Assembly (NCBI GenBank): GCA_018060905.1
Contig: JAGOVD010000031.1
Location: 1-5,043 of the forward strand
Reading direction: 5' to 3'
From: Minisyncoccota bacterium
Lineage (GTDB): Bacteria > Patescibacteriota > Minisyncoccia > Phycocordibacterales > UBA9973
Length of the DNA stretch: 5,043 nucleotides
Shown in pieces: positions 1 through 5,043 of the stretch. A model generated the notes under the pieces. That model was not told the origin of the DNA. It searched no databases and worked only from the letters and a program-made list of their open reading frames with translations. How positions within the stretch are numbered: position 1 is the first letter of the stretch; every line of letters begins with the position of its first letter. Both the position numbers and the translations under genes were made by a program.

Positions 1-2734
1 CTGCATCGGTTGCACCAGAAAATGGTGGGACGATCGCCTGGTACCCCAGTTCGTGCGCCGCCATTCCCAAGTGAAGCTCGAGAATTTGTCCGAGGTTCAT
101 ACGAGATGGAACACCGAGCGGAGTCAATACAACATCGACTGGCTGTCCGTCTGCCGTGTACGGCATGTCTTCTTCGGGGAGAACCACTGAGATGACACCT
201 TTGTTTCCGTGACGACCAGCGAGCTTGTCACCGACTGAAATGTTTCGGAGCTGTGCGACTTCGATGACGATCTTTTTGATCACGCCTGATTCGAGTGAGT
301 GTCCTTGGTCGCGAGAAAATACTTTGACGCGAATGATACGTCCACGCTTGCCGTGATCCATTTTGAGTGAGGTGTCTTTCACATCACGTGCTTTTTCGGC
401 AAAGATACTTCGAAGAAGGCGCTCTTCGGGAGTGAGTTCAGTTTCACCCTTTGGAGTGATTTTTCCGACGAGAATGTCGCCTTCTTTCACTTCAGCACCG
501 ACACGGATGATACCTTCTTCGTCGAGGTCTTTGAGTCGAGCTTCACCAACGTTTGGAATATCGCGAGTCGTGATTTCGGGACCAAGCTTCGTATCGCGCA
601 CGATTGACGTGAATTCAGCGATGTACATCGAGGTGAATTTTGAATCCTTGATGAGTCGTTCTGAGAGAATAATCGCGTCTTCGAAGTTTGCACCGTTCCA
701 TGACATAAATGCAACACGCATGTTTTGTCCGAGGGCGATTTGTCCGTTATCAGTCGTCGAGGTGTCTGCGAGAAGGTCTCCCTTTTTCACCTTTTGTCCG
801 ATTGAAACAACAGGGCGCTGATGAAAGGCGTTGAATGAGTTGGTACGCTGGAAGTTCACGAGTGTGTAGGTGTGATCCTTGCCTGTTTTATCGTTTTTGA
901 TAGTTACCTTTGTCGCATCAACTGCGGTCACCTCACCTGCTTCTTCTGCCATGACGAGACGTCCTGAGTACGGTGCCGCTGATTCTTCCATACCAGTTGC
1001 AACCAATGGTGCTTCAGGTCGGATGAGCGGTACTGCTTGTTTCTGCATGTTACTTCCCATGAGCGCACGGTTTGCATCGTTATGCTCGAGGAATGGGATC
1101 ATGTTGGTCGCCACAGAGAACGCTTGGTTTGAAGCGACATCGATATAGTCAACCTCTGATTTTGCGACAATCCCTGGACTTGTACGAATACGAGCTTCGA
1201 CACGATCAGGAAGTGTTCCTTTGTCATCTTGTCGCATTCCTGCATGAGCGATGACATACTTTTCTTCTTCTGCAGCGTTCAAGTACACGATTTCGTCAGT
1301 AATCTTGCCGTTCTTGACCTTGGCATATGGAGTCTCGATGATACCGAATTCGTTGATGTGCGCATAGATAGCGAGACGCAAGATAAGACCGATGTTTGGA
1401 CCTTCAGGTGTGTGGATTGGACAGACACGACCGTAGTGAGACGTGTGCACATCACGCACTTCGAGCGTTGCTCGTTCACGAGTGAGACCTCCGGGGCCAA
1501 GTGCTGATACGGTACGGAGCTCTTCGATCTCAGCGAGGATGTTGTCCTGTTGCATGAACTGTGAGAGCTGGTTTGTCGTGAAAAATTCCTTGATACGAGC
1601 TTGCAGAGGGCGCTGGTTGACGACCTGGATCGGAAGCGCGTTTGCAGCATCGATCGTACTCATACGATCCTGGACGTTACGTTTGATCTGGGTGAATCCC
1701 ATGTAAATCTTTGCCTGGAGCAATTCACCAACAAAGCGAACACGTCGTGAAGAGAGGTTGTCGATATCGTCTGGGTGAGATCCTGGTGTTGTGTTGAGGG
1801 CAATGATATGTGCAACGATGATGGCGAGGTCTGCCGCAGAGAGTGTCTTTCTGTTCATCTCTTCGTCTGACATATCGAGCTCAAAACGTTTGTTGAATCG
1901 GAACCGTCCAACCTGTGAGAGGTCATAGCGTTCTTCGCCAAAGAGCGTGTTCACGAAATCACGTGCGTTGTCAGCGTTGGCGAGGTCACCATCACGGAGT
2001 TTGCGGTAGATTTCAACAAATGCACTCGTTTGGTCTTTGACGGCATCCTTTTCAATAGCATGCTCCATGACTTTAAGTGCAGTCTCATTTTTCTTGAACT
2101 GGCCTTTGATGAGCTCATCAGTCGTGAGTCCCAATGCACGCAAGAGTGTAACGATAGAGAACTTTTTCTTCTTGTCGATACGGACAAAGATTTCTCCACT
2201 TGGATCAGATTCGATTTCAATCCAGACGCCGCGGTTTGGGATGATCTTTGCACCAAAAAATCGCTTGCCTTTAATTTCAAGCTCGGTGAAAAAGACTCCG
2301 GATGATCGCTGGAGCTGTGGAATGAGTGAGCGCTCAACACCGTTGATGATGAACGTACCGTGGTTGGTCATTACTGGAATATCAGAGAGGAAAATTTCCT
2401 GCTCTTTTTCAGACCCTGTTTGTTTGTTGGTGAGTTTGATGCGAGCCTTGAGTTGTGTTTCGAGAGAGAGTTTGTTTTCTTTTGCATAGTGCTCGTCATA
2501 TGTCGGTGCCACAAGGTGGAACGAGACGAGATCGAGTTGAAATTTCTTGCCCGAGTAGTCTTGAATCGGGGTAAATTCTTTGAAGACTGCCTTGATACCT
2601 TTTTCGATCAACGAGTTGTACGAATCGATCTGGTGCTGGATCAAATTAGGAAATTCGACGAGTGGAGTTTTGTATTTCGAAAAGTATTTTTTGGGACGTG
2701 CGCCGGTACTCGTCGGGGTCTTGGTTTTACTCAT
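1..2734 (-). CDS. rpoB: DNA-directed RNA polymerase subunit beta, 3' end cut by window edge
   Basis: This is the beta subunit of RNA polymerase, which forms half of the active-site cleft and the rifampicin pocket. The frame is open for 911 codons from ATG at 2734 and runs off the left edge. Seen in order: the N-terminal protrusion and lobe, with RSSGVFF at about residues 143-149; the rifampicin region beginning QLSQFM at 389, followed by ALGPGGLTRERA; HYGRVCPIHTPEGPNIGL; the NFEDAI acidic motif (E685, D686, matching E. coli E813/D814); and GDKLAGRHGNKG with the two catalytic lysines at 837 and 845 (E. coli K1065, K1073). The last residues in view follow PLGVPSRMNLGQILELHLGM, so the C-terminal clamp part is missing. 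It lacks the two large insertions of the E. coli lobe and flap. No in-frame ATG or Shine-Dalgarno sequence lies just upstream; the start was chosen by alignment of the N-terminus. Residues at E. coli positions 516, 526 and 529 are Gln, Glu and Thr. rplJ/rplL do not precede it. Identification is secure. Confidence 0.99.
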   Translation of the reverse strand, partial: MSKTKTPTSTGARPKKYFSKYKTPLVEFPNLIQHQIDSYNSLIEKGIKAVFKEFTPIQDYSGKKFQLDLVSFHLVAPTYDEHYAKENKLSLETQLKARIKLTNKQTGSEKEQEIFLSDIPVMTNHGTFIINGVERSLIPQLQRSSGVFFTELEIKGKRFFGAKIIPNRGVWIEIESDPSGEIFVRIDKKKKFSIVTLLRALGLTTDELIKGQFKKNETALKVMEHAIEKDAVKDQTSAFVEIYRKLRDGDLANADNARDFVNTLFGEERYDLSQVGRFRFNKRFELDMSDEEMNRKTLSAADLAIIVAHIIALNTTPGSHPDDIDNLSSRRVRFVGELLQAKIYMGFTQIKRNVQDRMSTIDAANALPIQVVNQRPLQARIKEFFTTNQLSQFMQQDNILAEIEELRTVSALGPGGLTRERATLEVRDVHTSHYGRVCPIHTPEGPNIGLILRLAIYAHINEFGIIETPYAKVKNGKITDEIVYLNAAEEEKYVIAHAGMRQDDKGTLPDRVEARIRTSPGIVAKSEVDYIDVASNQAFSVATNMIPFLEHNDANRALMGSNMQKQAVPLIRPEAPLVATGMEESAAPYSGRLVMAEEAGEVTAVDATKVTIKNDKTGKDHTYTLVNFQRTNSFNAFHQRPVVSIGQKVKKGDLLADTSTTDNGQIALGQNMRVAFMSWNGANFEDAIILSERLIKDSKFTSMYIAEFTSIVRDTKLGPEITTRDIPNVGEARLKDLDEEGIIRVGAEVKEGDILVGKITPKGETELTPEERLLRSIFAEKARDVKDTSLKMDHGKRGRIIRVKVFSRDQGHSLESGVIKKIVIEVAQLRNISVGDKLAGRHGNKGVISVVLPEEDMPYTADGQPVDVVLTPLGVPSRMNLGQILELHLGMAAHELGYQAIVPPFSGATDA

Positions 2735-2747
2735 AAGTATATAAACG

Positions 2748-2778
2748 AAAAAATGGCCGGCCGCTCTCGGCGGATGGC
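2748..2778 (-). promoter_or_regulatory. GC-rich hairpin plus U6 tract in the rpoB leader, possible attenuator
   Basis: On the minus strand a small hairpin (GCCG / AGAG loop / CGGC, with an outer GCC/GGC pair across an internal loop) is followed after CA by six Ts, ending 13 bases before the rpoB ATG. It resembles a weak intrinsic terminator or a translation-blocking structure in the mRNA leader. The stem is short and the T run is not directly against it, so an attenuation role is only an inference. The same stretch contains the palindrome GGCCGGCC. Confidence 0.3.
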
Positions 2779-2846
2779 TTACTGATAAACTATCTTCTAA
2801 ATAAAACAGAAAGGGAATAACTCTGCCGGAAAACTGTAGGACCCAC

Positions 2847-2875
2847 AGTGTACTGCAGACACATATATATGTCAA
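2847..2875 (-). promoter_or_regulatory. Sigma70-type promoter of rpoB
   Basis: The minus strand reads TTGACA (2875-2870), a 17-base spacer, then TACACT (2852-2847). The -35 box is a perfect consensus match, the -10 box matches 4 of 6, and the spacing is ideal. Transcription would start near 2840, giving a leader of about 105 nt before the rpoB ATG. It lies downstream of the intrinsic terminator at 2959-2990, so it fits as an independent rpoB promoter. The -35 box is contained in the end of the inverted repeat at 2871-2950. Confidence 0.7.
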
Positions 2876-2950
2876 CCCGAAAGTGAGACTTGGCATCGTA
2901 GCTACGCTACCCGTCCGCAAGACTATGCCAAGGTCTACTTCCGGGTCAAC
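2871..2950 (-). repeat. 80-bp imperfect inverted repeat with internal hairpins
   Basis: The arms 2871-2896 and 2925-2950 are 26 bases each and pair end to end. They share GT..ACCCG.AAGT at the outside and CTTGGCAT at the inside. The three isolated mismatches (arm positions 3, 4 and 10) are all transitions that become G-U pairs on the minus strand but A-C clashes on the plus strand; a shifted patch at positions 15-18 is the only irregularity. The 28-base centre can fold further: GTAGC-GTA-GCTAC is a 5-bp hairpin and GTC-TTGCG-GAC a 3-bp one, giving a three-way shape. It lies between the upstream terminator and the rpoB promoter. It could be a structured RNA segment, a dispersed intergenic palindrome or a small non-autonomous mobile element; no target duplication is evident. 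Confidence 0.75.
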
Positions 2951-2958
2951 CGGGCAAC

Positions 2959-2990
2959 AAAAAAGCCCCCGGGTAGACACCGCGGGGACC
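2959..2990 (-). terminator. Rho-independent terminator
   Basis: On the minus strand GGTCCCCG(C)GG, loop TGTCTA, then CCCGGGGGCT form about ten base pairs with a single bulged C and two G-U pairs, followed directly by six Ts (2964-2959). This is a strong intrinsic terminator. It would end transcripts from the 3246-3274 promoter and any read-through from the two genes upstream, separating them from rpoB. Confidence 0.85.
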
Positions 2991-3014
2991 TTGCTTATTT
3001 ACTAACACGGAAAC

Positions 3015-3221
3015 TTATTTTGAATCCCATCCATCCACGCTACAGGTTTCCTTGCTCCCTGAAAATAACGGGAAGGAGTACGTGGTATGTATGTTTGGTA
3101 GGAATTTTGGAACCATTTCTACCACTTTTGCGGTATCTATTGATGGTACCACTCTTAAAACCGATATATTCTCGATTATCTGCTTTTCCCTCTTTTTCCG
3201 AAGGTTATATGATTGTGGCAT
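3015..3221 (-). CDS. Possible small ORF of 68 codons, doubtful
   Basis: An open frame runs from ATG at 3221 to TAA at 3015 and would encode 68 residues, lysine- and arginine-rich at the start (NLRKKREKQ) and without a recognisable motif. A TTG at 3242 would lengthen it by seven codons, but that lies at or before the predicted transcription start, so the ATG is the better choice. The promoter at 3246-3274 would give it a leader of about 18 nt without a Shine-Dalgarno sequence. Codon use speaks against it: ATA, AGA, AGG, CTA and TTA are common here, whereas rpoB and the neighbouring genes mostly avoid them. The plus strand is also open over the same bases. I favour a non-coding transcript, but a short-lineage peptide cannot be excluded. 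Confidence 0.22.
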   Translation of the reverse strand: MPQSYNLRKKREKQIIENISVLRVVPSIDTAKVVEMVPKFLPNIHTTYSFPLFSGSKETCSVDGWDSK

Positions 3222-3245
3222 AACTGTAAATTTAAGGTTCAAACC

Positions 3246-3274
3246 ATAATAACATATATAACTATATAAGTCAA
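3246..3274 (-). promoter_or_regulatory. Near-consensus sigma70 promoter with extended -10
   Basis: The minus strand reads TTGACT (3274-3269), a 17-base A/T-rich spacer, then TATTAT (3251-3246). Each box matches 5 of 6 consensus bases, and TG one base before the -10 makes it an extended -10 element. Transcription should begin near 3239. It lies 22 bases beyond the stop of the 122-residue gene and points into the 280-nt unit ending at the 2959-2990 terminator. Confidence 0.7.
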
Positions 3275-3296
3275 TAGATTGGCAGAATATGCCCTT

Positions 3297-3665
3297 TTAC
3301 GCAGATTTTACAATGTCATCCTTGAGGGTTTCCATTTGCGCTTCATTAAACGCCGTGTCGAGATCTTTTACCATCCCCTCCAAGTCATGCATCTCAGCTT
3401 CTACATATGCCATATCTGCGGCGAGGGATCCTTCTATAGCCGCGAGACTACTCGCAAGATTTTCGTTTGCCGCAGCAACCATAGCCTGATCATTGACATC
3501 CAGGTCTATCATTTCCTTGTCTATATCTGCCTGGATACTATCTTTTATCTGTTCGATGGTTTCGACGTTCCAGCCGTTTTTCTCAATAAGTGCTACGATG
3601 GACTGCTTGTGCTCCGAAGAAAGAGGGCTTACGTGCAACTGCTGTAGAAATGTTTCTTTATTCAT
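3297..3665 (-). CDS. Hypothetical acidic helical protein, 122 aa
   Basis: I do not recognise this gene. ATG at 3665 gives 122 residues. The composition is striking: about 25 Asp/Glu against 8 Lys, no Arg and no Cys, for a net charge near -17. The N-terminal third (MNKETFLQQL, then SSEHKQSIVALIEKNGW) looks like two short helices. From about residue 40 the chain is a long Ala/Glu/Asp/Met-rich helical stretch suited to coiled-coil or helical-bundle packing. There is no signal peptide, membrane segment or catalytic motif, so a cytoplasmic structural or binding role is likely. It starts 8 bases after the stop of the 284-residue gene and should be co-translated with it. No Shine-Dalgarno sequence is visible. 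A partner or chaperone-like role for the upstream protein is an inference from linkage and charge only. Confidence 0.85.
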   Translation of the reverse strand: MNKETFLQQLHVSPLSSEHKQSIVALIEKNGWNVETIEQIKDSIQADIDKEMIDLDVNDQAMVAAANENLASSLAAIEGSLAADMAYVEAEMHDLEGMVKDLDTAFNEAQMETLKDDIVKSA

Positions 3666-3673
3666 ATGATTGA

Positions 3674-4528
3674 TTATGCTGCTATTGATAAACCGTGGAG
3701 AAGTCCCATTTTTTGCTCCAGCGCTTCCCTCTTCTCTTTCAACCTTAGCGCTTTTTCAGAAGCCTCTGATTCATTGGCAACCGCCTTTTCATATTCAGCA
3801 CGAAGTCGACTTTCGCGTATAGCATTCATTTTATTGCGATACGCCTCTTTCACGTTTGCAACCTCAAGCTTTGCAGCAAAAATCGCATTTTCTCCAAAAT
3901 TTTTCACCTTACCCCAACGATCTGCGATACTCTCTTTTGCCTTATCTAAACCTTCGGCCGTCTTGGTTTTTACATAAAATGCTACGTCTTTTGCGACCTC
4001 AACCTTCTCATGTGCAAAATCCTTTATCTTATCAACTTTTGTATTGGTAAAATCTTTTGCTTCCTGCCAACTTGTTTGAACATATGATTCCAGCTGATCA
4101 GCTTTTTCTTGGGTCCAATCATATCCTGCTTCAAGATTGTCACCTACCCAGCTCGATGCACGTGCACCACTCTCTCCAATCTGGGCACCAAATTTTTCAA
4201 CTTTGTCACCTACCCAATCATCTGCCTTCTTTGCGAGCACATCAGCAGAAAGTACTGCTGCGGCACCAGTACCGGCTGCAGTTTTGGTACGAGACCAAAA
4301 ACGTGATACGCTTGCCCCTGCCTTATCTTTAAATGCTGTAAAATTTTCTTTCACCTTTGTAAAAAATCCACCAATAGCTGCCATGCGCTCGCGCCCCTTT
4401 GCAAATAAATCTTCGGGTGCTTGCTCCATAGTACTTGGTGCAATCTGTGAGTCGAGATTTTCAAGCTGACCAGCGACAACTTCGTTTATTTCTTGTTCAT
4501 TTCCAGTTTTTTCAGCGGGGTTATTCAT
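3674..4528 (-). CDS. LEA-like hendecad-repeat amphipathic protein, 284 aa
   Basis: No named family is certain. ATG at 4528 gives 284 residues with no Cys, no signal peptide and very many charges (about 47 acidic, 44 basic). Residues 1-42 are polar, acidic and probably disordered. Residues 43-80 are amphipathic with FFTKVKENF and SRFW. Residues 81-93 are a small Ala/Gly-rich link (AAGTGAAAVL). Residues 94-214 read as eleven units of exactly 11 residues, with an aromatic or hydrophobic residue at position 1, hydrophobic at 6 and 9, and often Asp/Glu at 11: for example WVGDNLEAGYD, FTNTKVDKIKD and FAHEKVEVAKD. Residues 215-275 form a charged helix or coiled coil. Hendecad helices of this kind occur in group 3 LEA proteins and in lipid-surface proteins, so desiccation protection or binding to a membrane or granule surface is plausible but inferred. 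It leads a two-gene unit with the acidic gene at 3665. Confidence 0.88.
   Translation of the reverse strand: MNNPAEKTGNEQEINEVVAGQLENLDSQIAPSTMEQAPEDLFAKGRERMAAIGGFFTKVKENFTAFKDKAGASVSRFWSRTKTAAGTGAAAVLSADVLAKKADDWVGDKVEKFGAQIGESGARASSWVGDNLEAGYDWTQEKADQLESYVQTSWQEAKDFTNTKVDKIKDFAHEKVEVAKDVAFYVKTKTAEGLDKAKESIADRWGKVKNFGENAIFAAKLEVANVKEAYRNKMNAIRESRLRAEYEKAVANESEASEKALRLKEKREALEQKMGLLHGLSIAA
3887..4249 (-). repeat. Eleven tandem 33-bp (11-residue) degenerate coding units
   Basis: Within the 284-residue gene, codons 94-214 divide without gaps into eleven 33-base units. Direct nucleotide traces remain: a 14-base identical word, TTGTCACCTACCCA on the plus strand, at 4137-4150 and 4203-4216, exactly 66 bases (two units) apart and encoding the repeated WVGD. 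Trp, Phe or Tyr at the first unit position recurs at residues 105, 127, 138, 149, 160 and 171. The pattern suggests growth by internal duplication. Confidence 0.75.
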
Positions 4529-4568
4529 AGAGGGTTCAACAATAAATTACTAAAATAGATACTCGTAA

Positions 4569-4577
4569 AGTATACCA
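4569..4577 (-). promoter_or_regulatory. Extended -10 promoter candidate for the two-gene hypothetical operon
   Basis: The minus strand reads TGGTATACT, an extended -10 motif (TGn then TATACT, 5 of 6), immediately after the trmD stop. There is no convincing -35 box 17 bases upstream. Transcription would start near 4562, giving a leader of about 34 nt. A short A/T-rich hairpin (ATACT / TTACG / AGTAT) overlaps the -10 and is followed by TATTTTAG, so the same bases might instead act as a weak trmD terminator. Confidence 0.4.
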
Positions 4578-4580
4578 CGA

Positions 4581-5043
4581 CTAGACCTTCTGCTGAGATT
4601 CTCGCCACGCATCGATCTTTTTGTGATCTCCTTGCGTAAGGACTTTGGGTACTTTGTACTTCTTTCCTTTATACACGAGTATTTCTGGTCGAGTGTAGAC
4701 GTGGGGACTTGCGATGCGAGATTCTTCGACACTCTCCCCTTTCCCCAATACTCCAGGGATCTGACGGGCAATGGCATCCGTCATGATGAGAGCCGGGAGC
4801 TCCCCTCCAGTCACGGTGTAGTCGCCCACTGAGTATTCGTCTGCCTTCAAGATCTTCCTCACGCGATCATCGACGCCTTCATATCTGCCACAAATAAAGA
4901 CAACATCTGAATATACTTTTGCCATTTTCTTGGCAACGTCATTGGTAAACATCTTGCCCGATGGACTCAGTTGAATGACCTTCATCTTCCCTCCTTTTTT
5001 CAATTTGAGTTTCCCGAATGTGTTGAGTATTGGCTCTGCCGTC
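4581..5043 (-). CDS. trmD: tRNA (guanine-N1)-methyltransferase, 5' end cut by window edge
   Basis: TrmD transfers a methyl group from S-adenosylmethionine to N1 of G37, next to the anticodon of tRNAs, preventing +1 frameshifting. It works as a dimer in the cytoplasm. Visible are 153 codons with a TAG stop at 4581; the frame stays open to the right edge, so the TTG at 5003 is not the start and roughly the first 60 residues are outside. The trefoil-knot cofactor site is clear: QLSPSGK, then CGRYEGVDDRV, then SVGDYTVTGGELPA. The conserved Arg before IPGVLG (E. coli R154) is present, followed by YTRPEI and the C-terminal helix ending KIDAWRESQQKV. Around the general base (E. coli D169) the chain is one residue shorter and reads SVEES, putting Glu at the expected Asp. 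The protein ends some 45 residues earlier than E. coli TrmD. rplS does not follow, unlike in the classical operon. Confidence 0.97.
   Translation of the reverse strand, partial: TAEPILNTFGKLKLKKGGKMKVIQLSPSGKMFTNDVAKKMAKVYSDVVFICGRYEGVDDRVRKILKADEYSVGDYTVTGGELPALIMTDAIARQIPGVLGKGESVEESRIASPHVYTRPEILVYKGKKYKVPKVLTQGDHKKIDAWRESQQKV

Larger units (their letters stand above)
2959..3240 (-). ncRNA. Candidate structured RNA of about 280 nt, family not recognised
   Basis: A near-consensus promoter (3246-3274) and a strong terminator (2959-2990) define a discrete minus-strand transcript starting near 3239. Its ends can pair: ACCTT and ATTTAC near the 5' end match AAGGT and GTAAAT near the 3' end (2988-3004), with a small internal loop. 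Inside, TCCTT-CCC / GGG-AGC-AAGGA (3049-3077) makes an 8-bp hairpin with a three-base bulge, and TGGTAG/CTACCA and GTGGTA/TACCAC can pair in the middle. I looked for signatures of tmRNA, RNase P RNA and SRP RNA and found none; a 6S-like rod is possible but unproven. The alternative is a small mRNA for the ORF ending at 3015. The folding was done by eye. Confidence 0.35.

Noticed and set aside
363..821. Long plus-strand open frame of 152 codons opposite rpoB.
   Set aside because: It lies wholly antisense to a highly conserved part of rpoB and has the Ser/Arg-rich composition typical of a shadow frame.
1279..2489. Several plus- and minus-strand open frames of 90-150 codons across rpoB.
   Set aside because: All overlap the conserved beta-subunit frame, which is unbroken from 2734 to the left edge.
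2941..2958. Short direct repeat CGGGTCAAC / CGGGCAAC at the edge of the inverted repeat, considered as a target-site duplication.
   Set aside because: Both copies are on the same side of the element, so they do not flank it, and they differ by one base.
3281..3293. GGCA/TGCC hairpin just after the stop of the 122-residue gene, considered as a terminator.
   Set aside because: The stem is only four base pairs and no T run follows; the next bases belong to a promoter. The real terminator seen is at 2959-2990.
2735..3296. Possible tRNA or CRISPR array in the gene-poor stretch.
   Set aside because: No cloverleaf with a TTC arm and no regularly spaced identical repeats were seen; the inverted repeat is a single copy within the window.
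4137..4469. Plus-strand open frame of 110 codons opposite the hendecad gene.
   Set aside because: The minus-strand frame has strict 11-residue periodicity that cannot arise by chance, so the plus frame is a shadow.
4975..5003. GGAGG followed five bases later by ATG inside trmD, resembling an internal translation start.
   Set aside because: It encodes a KKGGKMK stretch in the loop before the QLSPSGK strand. The frame is open upstream and matches TrmD (AEPIL...), so it is part of the full-length coding sequence. An internal product would lack the N-terminal half of the cofactor domain.

Overview
All recognisable genes in this window lie on the minus strand, so they read from right to left. The best guess for the source is a Candidate Phyla Radiation (Patescibacteria, Parcubacteria-like) bacterium. 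RNA polymerase beta is a compact form lacking both large proteobacterial insertions. TrmD stops just after its C-terminal Trp-Arg and so lacks the tail of classical TrmD. The two middle genes match no family I recognise, and the three gene starts in view have no Shine-Dalgarno sequence. This lineage call is an inference from recognition of the proteins; no marker was searched.

Layout in the direction of transcription: (1) 5043-4581, the C-terminal two thirds of trmD (tRNA m1G37 methyltransferase), cut by the right edge. (2) 4528-3674, a 284-residue protein built largely of consecutive 11-residue (hendecad) amphipathic units, like LEA or apolipoprotein-type helices. After 8 bases comes (3) 3665-3297, a very acidic 122-residue helical protein; the two probably form an operon with an extended -10 promoter at the end of trmD. 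(4) 3296-2735, 562 bases with no secure gene but dense in signals. A near-consensus promoter (3246-3274) and a strong intrinsic terminator (2959-2990) bracket a roughly 280-nt transcript that could be a structured RNA or a small mRNA. Next come an 80-bp imperfect inverted repeat (2871-2950), a second near-consensus promoter (2847-2875) whose -35 box sits in one arm of that repeat, and a leader of about 105 nt with a GC hairpin plus U6 tract just before the next start. (5) 2734-1, rpoB, 911 codons before the left edge cuts it; the C-terminal clamp region is missing from the window.

RpoB has its catalytic lysines and the NFED motif but carries non-standard residues at three rifampicin-contact positions (equivalents of E. 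coli 516, 526 and 529). This predicts intrinsic rifampicin resistance. rpoB is not preceded by rplJ-rplL as in the classical beta operon. The points most worth a second look are the bracketed transcript, the inverted repeat fused to the rpoB promoter, the hendecad protein with its acidic partner, and the altered rifampicin pocket.
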